From the NCBI GenBank assembly GCA_024682035.1, contig JAIKZS010000076.1:1-36062 (forward strand): a stretch of 36,062 bases of DNA, written 5' to 3'. The translations under genes and the position numbers were made by a program. Numbering within the stretch: the first letter of the stretch is position 1; each line of letters begins with the position of its first letter. Shown here piece after piece: positions 1-6,804 of this stretch. Source of the DNA: Bacteroidaceae bacterium (GTDB lineage Bacteria; Bacteroidota; Bacteroidia; Bacteroidales; Bacteroidaceae). The notes beneath the pieces were generated by a model. That model was given only the letters and a program-made list of their open reading frames with translations, did no database searches and was not told where the DNA came from.

Positions 1-108
1 CGCGACAAAGGCAACAGTCATCCGTTAGATCGTGAGTATTGGAAAAAACGCAGTAAATGGAAAAAGTTTGTGGGATGGTTCGGCAATTTACTCACACCTT
101 TCTTGTAA
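1..108 (+). CDS. C-terminal fragment of an unidentified protein
   Basis: Frame 1 is open from the window edge and ends at a TAA at 106-108, giving 35 residues that are basic and aromatic-rich ([14 protein letters not shown]) followed by a hydrophobic tail ([12 protein letters not shown]). The start lies outside the window. It lies on the same strand as thyA, and the thyA promoter begins at about its stop codon. I do not recognise the family. The hydrophobic, tryptophan-rich C-terminus could sit at a membrane, but that is only an impression. That it is real coding sequence is inferred from the plausible composition and from the promoter starting where the frame ends. Confidence 0.55.
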   Translation, partial: RDKGNSHPLDREYWKKRSKWKKFVGWFGNLLTPFL

Positions 109-133
109 AAGTAATCTGCAAAATGTAAATTTG
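102..133 (+). promoter_or_regulatory. Promoter of thyA-folA
   Basis: A -7 element TAAATTTG (126-133) matches the Bacteroidota TAnnTTTG consensus. CTTG at 102-105 lies 20 bp upstream as a -33 element. The leader to the thyA ATG would be about 40 nt. Confidence 0.6.
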
Positions 134-175
134 CACTGTAATATTTTCTTTTCTATCATCAAGCTATCAATTAAA

Positions 176-970
176 ATGAAACAATATTTGGATCTGCTGA
201 GAAGAGTGAAGGCAGAAGGCGTGGAAAAAAGTGACCGCACTGGCACTGGTACTAAAAGTATTTTTGGACATCAGATGAGATTCCATCTGGACGATGGATT
301 CCCTTTGCTGACAACTAAGAAATTGCACCTGAAGTCAATTATCTATGAACTGCTGTGGTTCCTTAAAGGCGATACCAATGTGCATTTCCTGCAAGAAAAC
401 GGTGTGCGTATATGGAACGAATGGGCAGATGCAGATGGCAACCTTGGTCCTGTGTATGGACATCAGTGGCGTTCTTGGGAAACTACAGACGGGAAAGTAA
501 TTGACCAAATAAGTGAGGTGGTTGAAACCATTAAACACAATCCTGACTCAAGACGTATTATGGTATGTTCGTGGAACGTGGGTGACCTGCCACACATGGC
601 TCTTCCACCCTGCCATTGTTTGTTCCAGTTCTATGTTGCCAACGGCACATTGAGCTTGCAATTGTACCAGCGTAGCGCTGACATTTTTCTGGGGGTGCCT
701 TTCAATATCGCATCTTATGCTCTTCTATTACAGATGATGGCGCAAGTTACAGGCTTGAAAACTGGTGATTTTGTACATACCTTGGGTGATGCACACATCT
801 ACCTGAACCACTTGGAACAGGTGGATCTGCAACTAACACGCGAACCAAGACCGCTGCCTAAGATGCTCATCAACCCAGAGGTAAAAAACATCTTTGATTT
901 CAAATATGAAGATTTTGAACTAACAGATTATAACCCCTGGCCACATATTGCCGGAAAAGTAGCCGTTTAA
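176..970 (+). CDS. thyA: Thymidylate synthase
   Basis: Converts dUMP and 5,10-methylenetetrahydrofolate to dTMP and dihydrofolate. From the ATG at 176 the protein is 264 residues, the same length as the E. coli enzyme. It opens with [15 protein letters not shown] and the dUMP-phosphate motif SDRTGTGT. The catalytic cysteine of [10 protein letters not shown] falls at residue 146, exactly as in E. coli. The substrate motifs [13 protein letters not shown] and [12 protein letters not shown] follow. The frame is open further upstream to 32, but that extension covers the promoter and has no family similarity, so the ATG at 176 is preferred. The folA start lies 2 nt after its stop, so its product dihydrofolate is recycled by the next gene. 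Confidence 0.98.
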   Translation: MKQYLDLLRRVKAEGVEKSDRTGTGTKSIFGHQMRFHLDDGFPLLTTKKLHLKSIIYELLWFLKGDTNVHFLQENGVRIWNEWADADGNLGPVYGHQWRSWETTDGKVIDQISEVVETIKHNPDSRRIMVCSWNVGDLPHMALPPCHCLFQFYVANGTLSLQLYQRSADIFLGVPFNIASYALLLQMMAQVTGLKTGDFVHTLGDAHIYLNHLEQVDLQLTREPRPLPKMLINPEVKNIFDFKYEDFELTDYNPWPHIAGKVAV

Positions 971-972
971 CC

Positions 973-1464
973 ATGATTGCCATTATTGCTGCCATAGATA
1001 AGAATAATGCATTGGGCTTTAAGAATAAACTTTTGTTTTACCTGCCTGATGACCTGAAGCGTTTCAAAGCTCTTACCACTGGTAATACTGTGGTAATGGG
1101 CAGAAAAACTTTTGAATCACTGCCTAAAGGCGCTTTGCCTAACCGCAGAAATATTGTATTGAGCCGCAGCAACATTTTAACACTGCCTGGTGCTGAGGTG
1201 TATGCTTCATTGGAAGAGGCATTGAAACATTGCGATGACAATGAACAAGTGTTTATTATGGGCGGTGCAAGTGTGTATAAACAAGCCATGCCCATAGCCG
1301 ACAGACTGTATATGACGGAGATTGATGCAACAGCAAAAGAGGTAGATGTGTATTTCCCTACTATCGACCACGAGCTATGGCAAGTAACAAAAAGAGATGT
1401 CCGTCATGCTGATGACAGACATCCCTATGATTTTGCTTTCGTTGATTACGAAAAGAAGGCTTAA
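973..1464 (+). CDS. folA: Dihydrofolate reductase
   Basis: NADPH-dependent reduction of dihydrofolate to tetrahydrofolate, regenerating the cofactor used by ThyA. The protein has 163 residues, normal for bacterial DHFR. Visible motifs are the N-terminal IAAIDKNNALGF, the acidic active-site region LPDDLKRFKALT (residues about 24-35), the NADPH-binding VVMGRKTFESLP, the segment NIVLSRS, and VFIMGGASVYKQAMP, which is the second nucleotide-binding glycine motif. It is translationally close to thyA (2 nt gap, no own promoter seen), so the two form an operon. Its stop codon directly abuts the stop codon of the convergent lrp gene at 1465, leaving no room for a separate terminator. Confidence 0.97.
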   Translation: MIAIIAAIDKNNALGFKNKLLFYLPDDLKRFKALTTGNTVVMGRKTFESLPKGALPNRRNIVLSRSNILTLPGAEVYASLEEALKHCDDNEQVFIMGGASVYKQAMPIADRLYMTEIDATAKEVDVYFPTIDHELWQVTKRDVRHADDRHPYDFAFVDYEKKA

Positions 1465-1938
1465 CTATTCAGAGACAATTGAATCAACTGGCAACTGACG
1501 AAGTATTGCCTCGTTGAAAGAGATAATGGTTTCTGTACGCGCCAGATTCAATGGCTGAAGCTTATCGTGAATGATGCTCAGCAAATGATGATTGTTACGA
1601 GCATACAGCTTTACAAACATATCATATTGCCCTGTAGTATAATGGCATTCTACAATTTCCGGAATCTTTTTCAATGCTTCAGTAACACTTTCAAATGAAG
1701 CGGGATCTTTAAGGTAAAGGCCAATATACGCACAAGTTTCAAACCCAACACTCTCTGGGTCAACAATAAATTGGGAGCCTTTTAATACTCCAATTGCTGT
1801 TAATTTTTGCACTCTCTGATGGATAGCTGCACCTGAGACGTTGCAAGCCCTGGCAACTTCCAAAAATGGAACTCGAGCATCTGCTGAAATCATTTTCAGG
1901 ATTTTCTTGTCAAGGGCGTCTAATTGATGATGTGCCAT
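1465..1938 (-). CDS. Lrp/AsnC family transcriptional regulator
   Basis: A 157-residue protein with the standard Lrp/AsnC layout. An N-terminal winged helix-turn-helix covers residues about 5-60 (LDALDKKILKMISADAR, then VARACNVSGAAIHQRVQKL, then IGVLKG). A RAM ligand-sensing domain covers about 65-150 (ETCAYIGLYLKDP, then VECHYTTGQYDMFVKLYARN). These proteins form dimers to octamers and respond to amino acids or related effectors. The specific ligand cannot be read from sequence. The gene diverges from the M64 peptidase with fully interlocked promoters, so autoregulation and control of the peptidase are reasonable inferences. It also lies in the same window as an ilv operon, a classic Lrp target in other bacteria, but no binding site was identified. 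Confidence 0.93.
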   Translation of the reverse strand: MAHHQLDALDKKILKMISADARVPFLEVARACNVSGAAIHQRVQKLTAIGVLKGSQFIVDPESVGFETCAYIGLYLKDPASFESVTEALKKIPEIVECHYTTGQYDMFVKLYARNNHHLLSIIHDKLQPLNLARTETIISFNEAILRQLPVDSIVSE

Positions 1939-1973
1939 TTTTATTACAATTTAGAAGTAAAATTTATTAAAGA

Positions 1974-2005
1974 TTCGCAAAGGTAAACATTATTGACTAT
2001 ATTTG
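1974..2005 (+). promoter_or_regulatory. Promoter of the M64 peptidase gene
   Basis: -33 TTCG (1974-1977), a 20 bp spacer, then -7 TATATTTG (1998-2005). The -33 directly abuts the -7 of the opposing lrp promoter, so the two RNA polymerase sites overlap completely. Confidence 0.65.
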
Positions 2006-2009
2006 CAAG
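1978..2009 (-). promoter_or_regulatory. Promoter of the Lrp-like gene
   Basis: On the minus strand, -7 TACCTTTG (1978-1985) and -33 CTTG (2006-2009) are separated by exactly 20 bp. The -33 element directly abuts the -7 element of the divergent M64 promoter. Confidence 0.65.
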
Positions 2010-2037
2010 AAAAAATTGAACAATAAAACAATACTTT

Positions 2038-3306
2038 ATGAAGAAAACATTTATAGCTGTTTGGTTTTTGCTTAATTCTGTGGTCATTCATGCGCAGCAA
2101 TTTGAGCATTATTTTACTGATCAAACATTGCGTGTGGATTATGTTTTTACAGGTAATGACCAGATGCAGCAAATAGCCCTTGACGAACTGTGTGCAACTC
2201 CAGGCTGGGCTGGACGCAGGCATCACTTAGCGGAAATGCCACTGAAAAGCCACGGACAACTGGTAATGCGTGATAAAGCAAGCGGTCAAATTATCTATGC
2301 CACTTCTTTCTCGTCGTTATTCCAAGAATGGACGGCAACAGATGAAGCGAAGGAAGTGACGAAAAGTTATGAAAACTGCTTCCAATTGCCTTTCCCTAAA
2401 GCCCCAGCAGAAGTAGAGCTAACACTTATGAATTATAGGCATGAAGTTGTTGCCAGCCTAAAACATATGGTGCAACCAACAGATATATTAATTCGTCAAA
2501 AAGGCATAGAACATGTAACACCTCATAAATATGTAGTAAAAAACGGCACGCCGGAAGAATGCATTGACATTGCCATACTGGCCGAGGGTTATAAGCAAGA
2601 GGAAATGGAACTGTTTTATGAAGATGCAGCAAAGGTCAGCGAATTTCTTTTCAGTTATGAACCGTTTAAGTCGCTACAACAGAAATTTAATTTCGTTGCT
2701 GTGGCCAGTGCTTCAAAAGATAGTGGCGTAAGCATACCTAAGAAAGAGGAATGGAAACAAACTGCTTTCAATTCCAACTACAGTACATTCTATTCTGACA
2801 GATACCTCACAACCTCGCATCTGAAAGCAGTACATGATGCACTTGCAGGTATTCCATACGAACACATCATAGTTTTAGCGAACACAGAAGAATATGGCGG
2901 TGGCGGCATCTACAATTCTATCATGCTGGCATCAGCACATCACAGTACATTCAGACCTGTGGTAGTACATGAATTTGGTCATAGCTTTGCAGGCTTGGCC
3001 GACGAATATTTCTATGATGATGACGTTATGTCGGGCAGCTATCCACTGGACATTGAGCCATGGGAAGCTAACATCACTACACTCGTTGACTTCGACAGCA
3101 AATGGAAAGACATGATGGACAGTAATACTCCTATACCTACCACTCAACAAGATACTGGAATAGGAGTGTTTGAAGGCGGGGGTTATTCCTCAAAAGGCGT
3201 TTATCGCCCTGCATTCGATTGCAGGATGCGTACCAATAGCAGTCCTGAGTTCTGCAAAGTTTGTGATAGGGCTATCAGACGAATCATACAATTCTATACA
3301 GAATGA
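2038..3306 (+). CDS. Secreted M64-family zinc metallopeptidase
   Basis: A 422-residue protein with a cleavable signal peptide (MKKTFIAVWFLLNSVVIHAQ, likely cut after Ala19 or Gln20) and no lipobox cysteine, so it is probably periplasmic or secreted. An N-terminal beta-rich domain (about 21-160, M64 N-terminal type) precedes the catalytic domain. The zinc signature HEFGHSFAGLADEY starts at His311, with His311, Glu312, His315 and probably Asp322 as ligand and catalytic residues. This is the extended HExxH motif of peptidase family M64, whose founding member is an IgA-cleaving protease. Whether this homologue cleaves IgA is unknown. Four cysteines near the C-terminus (DCRMR, FCKVCDRA) may form disulfides. 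It is a single-gene unit ending in a strong terminator. Confidence 0.93.
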   Translation: MKKTFIAVWFLLNSVVIHAQQFEHYFTDQTLRVDYVFTGNDQMQQIALDELCATPGWAGRRHHLAEMPLKSHGQLVMRDKASGQIIYATSFSSLFQEWTATDEAKEVTKSYENCFQLPFPKAPAEVELTLMNYRHEVVASLKHMVQPTDILIRQKGIEHVTPHKYVVKNGTPEECIDIAILAEGYKQEEMELFYEDAAKVSEFLFSYEPFKSLQQKFNFVAVASASKDSGVSIPKKEEWKQTAFNSNYSTFYSDRYLTTSHLKAVHDALAGIPYEHIIVLANTEEYGGGGIYNSIMLASAHHSTFRPVVVHEFGHSFAGLADEYFYDDDVMSGSYPLDIEPWEANITTLVDFDSKWKDMMDSNTPIPTTQQDTGIGVFEGGGYSSKGVYRPAFDCRMRTNSSPEFCKVCDRAIRRIIQFYTE

Positions 3307-3311
3307 AAAAT

Positions 3312-3344
3312 AAAAAGGGTCGCTGTTGATCAGCGACCCTTTTT
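3312..3344. terminator. Bidirectional intrinsic terminator
   Basis: A perfect 14 bp stem: AAAAAGGGTCGCTG (3312-3325) pairs with CAGCGACCCTTTTT (3331-3344) around a 5 nt loop. It carries a run of A on one side and T on the other, so it can serve both the M64 gene (plus) and the exb operon (minus), which converge here. Confidence 0.92.
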
Positions 3345-3360
3345 GTATCCAAGAAACTAT

Positions 3361-3825
3361 TTACTGACGTTTAGCAGCAGAATAGTTTATTTTCAATGCA
3401 TAAGCCCTACGAAGTGCTTCCTTGATATCGGTCACAATACCCATCTTGGTATCGCGGTCAACTTTCAAAGAAACTGTCATCTGAGGCTGATCCTCTTCCT
3501 TCATACTGGCACGCTCACCAATAATGTAGTCCTGGATCTCAGCGGTTTCAGCGAATGAATCGTTCAACTGGATACGAGTTTCATCACCCAAAGTCTTACG
3601 GAACTCCATAGTAGGTTTACCTACATAGATGAAAGTCACCAAAGACTTCTTTTCCAGTTTCTCCAGCTCAGTTCCCTGAGGAGCTCTAAACTCAACCTTC
3701 AAAGTAACCTCACGCATGGTCGTTACCATCATGAAGAAGAACAACAGCGTAAAGATCAAGTCAGGAAGAGAAGAAGTGTTCATACGTGGCATGCCACGCT
3801 TACCGGTCTTACTAAATTTTCCCAT
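3361..3825 (-). CDS. exbD: ExbD/TolR family proton-channel subunit (second copy)
   Basis: A 154-residue inner-membrane protein. A short cytoplasmic N-terminus is followed by one transmembrane helix (about residues 20-42, PDLIFTLLFFFMMVTTM), then a periplasmic ExbD domain. The helix keeps the conserved proton-path aspartate (Asp22), so the channel residue is intact. The periplasmic part is compact, with the typical closing segment GIVTDIKEALRRAYALKINYSA. It is the last gene of the exbB-X-exbD-exbD operon. It follows the first exbD with a 2 nt gap, and its GGAGA ribosome-binding site lies inside the upstream coding sequence. With ExbB it would form the stator that uses proton motive force to drive TonB. 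Confidence 0.93.
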   Translation of the reverse strand: MGKFSKTGKRGMPRMNTSSLPDLIFTLLFFFMMVTTMREVTLKVEFRAPQGTELEKLEKKSLVTFIYVGKPTMEFRKTLGDETRIQLNDSFAETAEIQDYIIGERASMKEEDQPQMTVSLKVDRDTKMGIVTDIKEALRRAYALKINYSAAKRQ

Positions 3826-3827
3826 GA

Positions 3828-4415
3828 TTACTTGTCTCCATACTTTTTAGGTTCAGCTTCTGAGATGTTCTGTGGATAAACCGTACGAATATCTTCCTGC
3901 TGGATTTCATCACATTCGGCATACACCTTACCAAATCTGGCTGTTGCCAGCTCATCACGCAACTCATTATATGCTGCTACCAGTTCATTCTGGACAGCAA
4001 TATAAGAATTGTAAGAGGTACCGCGGTCACAACGCAGTGAAATAACGTGGTTGGTTGTAGCCTCCATATCACCTAACAGGTTGGTATGAACCACATGCTT
4101 CTCTGGCTTATTTGCTTCGTTGGCCTCGTTAGCTATAAACTCTTTAGCTTTCTGGCGAAGATCACTTACTCCTATATACTCACCGCCACACAATAACTGG
4201 TCTTGGAAGTTGAGGAATACCTGTAATACGTTACGCTCCTTCAATTTGATATCATCGTTCTTCTGGTTCTGCTCAGGTGGAGGTGGCAAACGACGTGCCA
4301 GACCCTGATCAGTATCCATAGAAGTTGTCAGCAAGAAGAAGATCAACAACAGGAAGGAGATATCCGCAGTAGAGCTTGAGTTTAGTTCAGGAACTTCCTT
4401 TTTGCCTTTTGCCAT
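3828..4415 (-). CDS. exbD: ExbD/TolR family proton-channel subunit (first copy)
   Basis: A 195-residue ExbD-like protein with one transmembrane helix (about 15-35, TADISFLLLIFFLLTTSM) carrying the essential aspartate (Asp18). The periplasmic region begins with a proline-rich linker (LARRLPPPPEQNQ). It is longer than that of the second copy, by an extended C-terminal tail (IRTVYPQNISEAEPKKYGDK). Cysteines occur in LLCGGEY, SLRCDRG and YAECDE. The opening sequence ELNSSSTADISF parallels RMNTSSLPDLIF in the other copy, showing that the two are paralogues that diverged in their periplasmic domains. Two ExbD genes per ExbB are common in Bacteroidota, perhaps forming a heteromeric stator; that role is inference. 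Confidence 0.93.
   Translation of the reverse strand: MAKGKKEVPELNSSSTADISFLLLIFFLLTTSMDTDQGLARRLPPPPEQNQKNDDIKLKERNVLQVFLNFQDQLLCGGEYIGVSDLRQKAKEFIANEANEANKPEKHVVHTNLLGDMEATTNHVISLRCDRGTSYNSYIAVQNELVAAYNELRDELATARFGKVYAECDEIQQEDIRTVYPQNISEAEPKKYGDK
3835..3839 (-). promoter_or_regulatory. Shine-Dalgarno of second exbD
   Basis: GGAGA lies 9 nt before the ATG at 3825, within the last codons of the upstream exbD. Strong SD motifs are unusual in this window. Confidence 0.6.
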
Positions 4416-4422
4416 TTTTATA

Positions 4423-4427
4423 TCTCC
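4423..4427 (-). promoter_or_regulatory. Shine-Dalgarno of first exbD
   Basis: GGAGA lies 7 nt before the ATG at 4415. It supports that start and efficient translation. Confidence 0.6.
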
Positions 4428-4435
4428 TATTTAAA

Positions 4436-4924
4436 TTACATACCAATTCTCTTCTTGATACCTGAACCAATCATCAGGACAATCATTACAGCTACTAGGA
4501 AACTAATAGTGTAAATGAACATGTCAGCTACAGCCAGCCATGGAGCAGTATTCTCATCGCCAGTATAACCTACCAATTGAAGAGGTTCGTTGCTACCCAT
4601 TGAGTAAGTAACAACCATCAACACTACTAAAGCAATAACGCCTACCAATGATTCAAGCGCAGCCTTAGGACTATCTTTCAGATCTGAGATGAATCTGATA
4701 ACGAAAGCCAACACGGTAACAACAACTGCCATGATGATCAGTGCATATACCCAGTACAGCAATGTATCTGTCTGTGCAGGCTCAGAATATGATGTATCGG
4801 CAACCAAGCGGTTAGCTGGATCAGCCTCGCCTCCAAAGAAGAAGAGAGCAAATACAGCAATCGTAATGATGAACAAGCACCACAGGATTGAACCAGATAC
4901 GTTTTGTATCCTAAATTTCTTCAT
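4436..4924 (-). CDS. Unknown four-helix membrane protein in the exb operon
   Basis: 162 residues. No domain family is recognised. Four hydrophobic segments lie at about 11-30, 55-78, 91-110 and 131-153, with a basic C-terminal tail (GSGIKKRIGM). The loops after helix 1 (FGGEADPANRLVADTSYSEPAQTDT) and after helix 3 (GSNEPLQLVGYTGDENTAPW) are polar and acidic. The loop between helices 2 and 3 (RFISDLKDSPKAALESL) is basic-containing. By the positive-inside rule both termini and that middle loop would be cytoplasmic, and the two acidic loops periplasmic. The gene sits between exbB (25 nt away) and exbD (20 nt away) and has its own GGAG site, so it is co-expressed with the motor. A motor assembly or regulatory subunit is the natural guess, but function is unknown. 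Confidence 0.85.
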   Translation of the reverse strand: MKKFRIQNVSGSILWCLFIITIAVFALFFFGGEADPANRLVADTSYSEPAQTDTLLYWVYALIIMAVVVTVLAFVIRFISDLKDSPKAALESLVGVIALVVLMVVTYSMGSNEPLQLVGYTGDENTAPWLAVADMFIYTISFLVAVMIVLMIGSGIKKRIGM

Positions 4925-4933
4925 AATTTTTAA

Positions 4934-4938
4934 TCTCC
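4934..4938 (-). promoter_or_regulatory. Shine-Dalgarno of the unknown exb-operon gene
   Basis: GGAGA (core AAGGAGAT) lies 9 nt before the ATG at 4924. It is the third strong SD in a row in this operon. Confidence 0.6.
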
Positions 4939-4949
4939 TTGAAATTTAA

Positions 4950-5687
4950 TTACTTCTTATACTTCAGGTTATACTTTGTGATGAGGTCGAGCAGAGTAAC
5001 TGAAGAATCCTCCATGTCACTGTTAATAGACTCGATCTTAGTCAGCACGTAGTTGTAGAACAACTGCAGAATCAAAGCAACAACGATACCGAAGATAGTA
5101 GTAATCAAAGCGACCTTCATACCACCTGCTACGACTGTAGGGCTGATATCACCTACCTGCTGGATAGTATCGAATGCCTGCACCATACCAATCACAGTTC
5201 CCAAGAATCCAAGAGATGGAGCCATTGCGATGAACAGTGTGATCCAAGAACAACCCTTCTCCAGATAACCTGCCTGAACGCCACCGTAAGAAACAACTGA
5301 ACGCTCAACTGTATCCAGACCCTGGTCAATTCTCATCAGACCCTGATAGTAAATAGATGCAATAGGACCGCGAGTGTTACGAGCGATGTCCTTAGCAGCC
5401 TCAACGTCACCCTTCTCTAAAGCTTCCTCTACCTTGCCAATGAACTTCTTAGTGTTGATTTCTGCTAAGCTCAGATAAATGATACGCTCAACGCAGAATG
5501 CCAAACCGATAACCAATGCGATGGCTACCAAGCTCATGAAAGAAGCAGAACCTTCAATGAAGTAACGCTTTAATGTTTTGTGAATACTCTGACCTTCAAC
5601 TGAAGCAACTTCAGCTTCCTGAGCCATAGCTGTAGAGCCAAATGAGAAGACTCCTAACATAGCAACAATTGCAAATAACTTTTTCAT
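4950..5687 (-). CDS. exbB: ExbB/TolQ/MotA family proton channel protein
   Basis: A 245-residue inner-membrane subunit of the TonB energising complex. It starts with an apparent signal peptide (MKKLFAIVAMLGVFSFGSTAMA), a feature absent from the short E. coli ExbB. A transmembrane helix at about 48-70 (SLVAIALVIGLAFCVERII) and a cytoplasmic domain follow (about 75-140). Two further helices lie at about 150-172 and 192-218 and contain the MotA/TolQ/ExbB signature (ITLFIAMAPSLGFLGTVIGMVQAF, then GMKVALITTIFGIVVAL). First gene of a four-gene operon running to 3361. No consensus promoter is clear directly upstream. Only a tRNA gene and an AT-rich 85 bp stretch precede it, so readthrough from the tRNA unit is possible. 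Confidence 0.95.
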   Translation of the reverse strand: MKKLFAIVAMLGVFSFGSTAMAQEAEVASVEGQSIHKTLKRYFIEGSASFMSLVAIALVIGLAFCVERIIYLSLAEINTKKFIGKVEEALEKGDVEAAKDIARNTRGPIASIYYQGLMRIDQGLDTVERSVVSYGGVQAGYLEKGCSWITLFIAMAPSLGFLGTVIGMVQAFDTIQQVGDISPTVVAGGMKVALITTIFGIVVALILQLFYNYVLTKIESINSDMEDSSVTLLDLITKYNLKYKK

Positions 5688-5772
5688 TGTCTAACTGTTT
5701 TTTGATTAATTAATTAAATTACTATTATTGTATATTTCTTTCTTAAAAATATCATCAATCATACGCCATCTG

Positions 5773-5860
5773 CGGAGAGAGGGGGATTCGAACCCCCGAA
5801 ACGCTTTTGGCGTTTACACGCTTTCCAGGCGTGCCTCTTCAACCACTCGAGCATCTCTCC
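5773..5860 (-). tRNA. tRNA-Ser (anticodon GGA)
   Basis: The minus strand folds into a class II cloverleaf. Acceptor stem GGAGAGA (5860-5854) pairs with TCTCTCC (5780-5774), and the discriminator base is G. The anticodon stem-loop CACGC-CTGGAAA-GCGTG gives anticodon GGA, reading UCC/UCU. A long variable arm (AAACGC/GCGTTT) is typical of serine tRNAs, and the T-arm is GGGGG-TTCGAAT-CCCCC. CCA is not encoded. The gene lies 85 bp upstream of exbB on the same strand. Confidence 0.97.
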
Positions 5861-6024
5861 CTCACGGCACCAATCTGAAATCGGGCTAAAATTACAAAAA
5901 AAATCTGAACTCACCATCTTTTCTGCTACAAATGTTTCTTTTTTTTTCTTCTTTGTAGATTTTCCAGCTTTTTTATGCCGAAAAACATGTAAAAATTAAG
6001 AAAATTTAAACATCACGACCTACA

Positions 6025-6804
6025 TCAAGCGCCAAAAACATGTAAAGCATTCACTGTGGTTTGTACAGCTAATTTCTCTGGTGACTCTCCTAACACCTCG
6101 GCTATCTTCAGTAAAGTATAACAGATGTACGAGCTCTCATTTCGTTCCCCTCTATGCGGTACTGGCGTCAGATAAGGAGAATCAGTTTCAATCACCAACC
6201 TCTCAACAGGTATCTGTGGAAGAATAGCCGGGATAGCCGATTTTTTGAATGTAACTATGCCATTCACTCCTATCATAAACCGATCAAATTGCAGCATCAA
6301 GTTTAGTTCTTCTGGGTCACCAGTGAAGCTATGAAATATGCCTCGCAATGCAGTGTCTTTATAGGGAAGCAACACCTTATATATATATTTTATGGCGTTC
6401 CTACTATGCACCACGATGGGTAAATCCAATTCTAATGCCCATCTTACTTGCTCTTCAAACGCATCGAGTTGCTGTGACAAGAAGGTATCATCCCAATAGA
6501 GATCAAGACCAATTTCACCAACGGCCACAATTTTTTCACGATGTGCCATCAGACTTTGATGGACTTGCTGCAACGCTATTTTAAAGTTTTCGTTTACCGA
6601 AGTTGGGTGCAAACCCATCATCGGGAAACAATAACCAGTATTTTCTTCACAAACTTGCAACAACCTTGCAATGGTTGTTTCATCTATATTGGGCATATAG
6701 ATACGAGTTACTCCCTCTTCTTTAGCCCTTTTCATCACAGCCGAACGATCGGCGTCAAACTCTTCTGTAAAGAGATGAGAATGCGTGTCGATAATACGCA
6801 ACAT
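6025..6804 (-). CDS. tatD: TatD-family metal-dependent hydrolase (DNase)
   Basis: A 259-residue TIM-barrel hydrolase of the TatD/YcfH family. Members act as metal-dependent 3'-5' exonucleases in DNA repair. Metal ligands and motifs are visible in order: DTHSHLF at the N-terminus (His8, His10), AVGEIGLDLYWD, PIVVHSRNA, GIFHSFTGDP and ETDSPYLTP, followed by HRGERNESS. The start is taken as the ATG at 6804-6802. A GTG immediately before it is also in frame. The ATG overlaps the stop codon of ispA as TGATG, implying translational coupling. Orphan TatD proteins differ in substrate, so the nuclease role is from the family, not proven here. Confidence 0.93.
   Translation of the reverse strand: MLRIIDTHSHLFTEEFDADRSAVMKRAKEEGVTRIYMPNIDETTIARLLQVCEENTGYCFPMMGLHPTSVNENFKIALQQVHQSLMAHREKIVAVGEIGLDLYWDDTFLSQQLDAFEEQVRWALELDLPIVVHSRNAIKYIYKVLLPYKDTALRGIFHSFTGDPEELNLMLQFDRFMIGVNGIVTFKKSAIPAILPQIPVERLVIETDSPYLTPVPHRGERNESSYICYTLLKIAEVLGESPEKLAVQTTVNALHVFGA

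Noticed and set aside
32..175. In-frame N-terminal extension of ThyA starting at 32
   Set aside because: It covers the predicted promoter and the end of the upstream gene, has no family similarity, and the 264-residue form from 176 matches ThyA exactly.
5935..5960. Long T-rich tract upstream of the tRNA-Ser region
   Set aside because: Considered as a terminator for tatD, but the adjoining stem (around 5962-5987) is weak and bulged, so it was not annotated.
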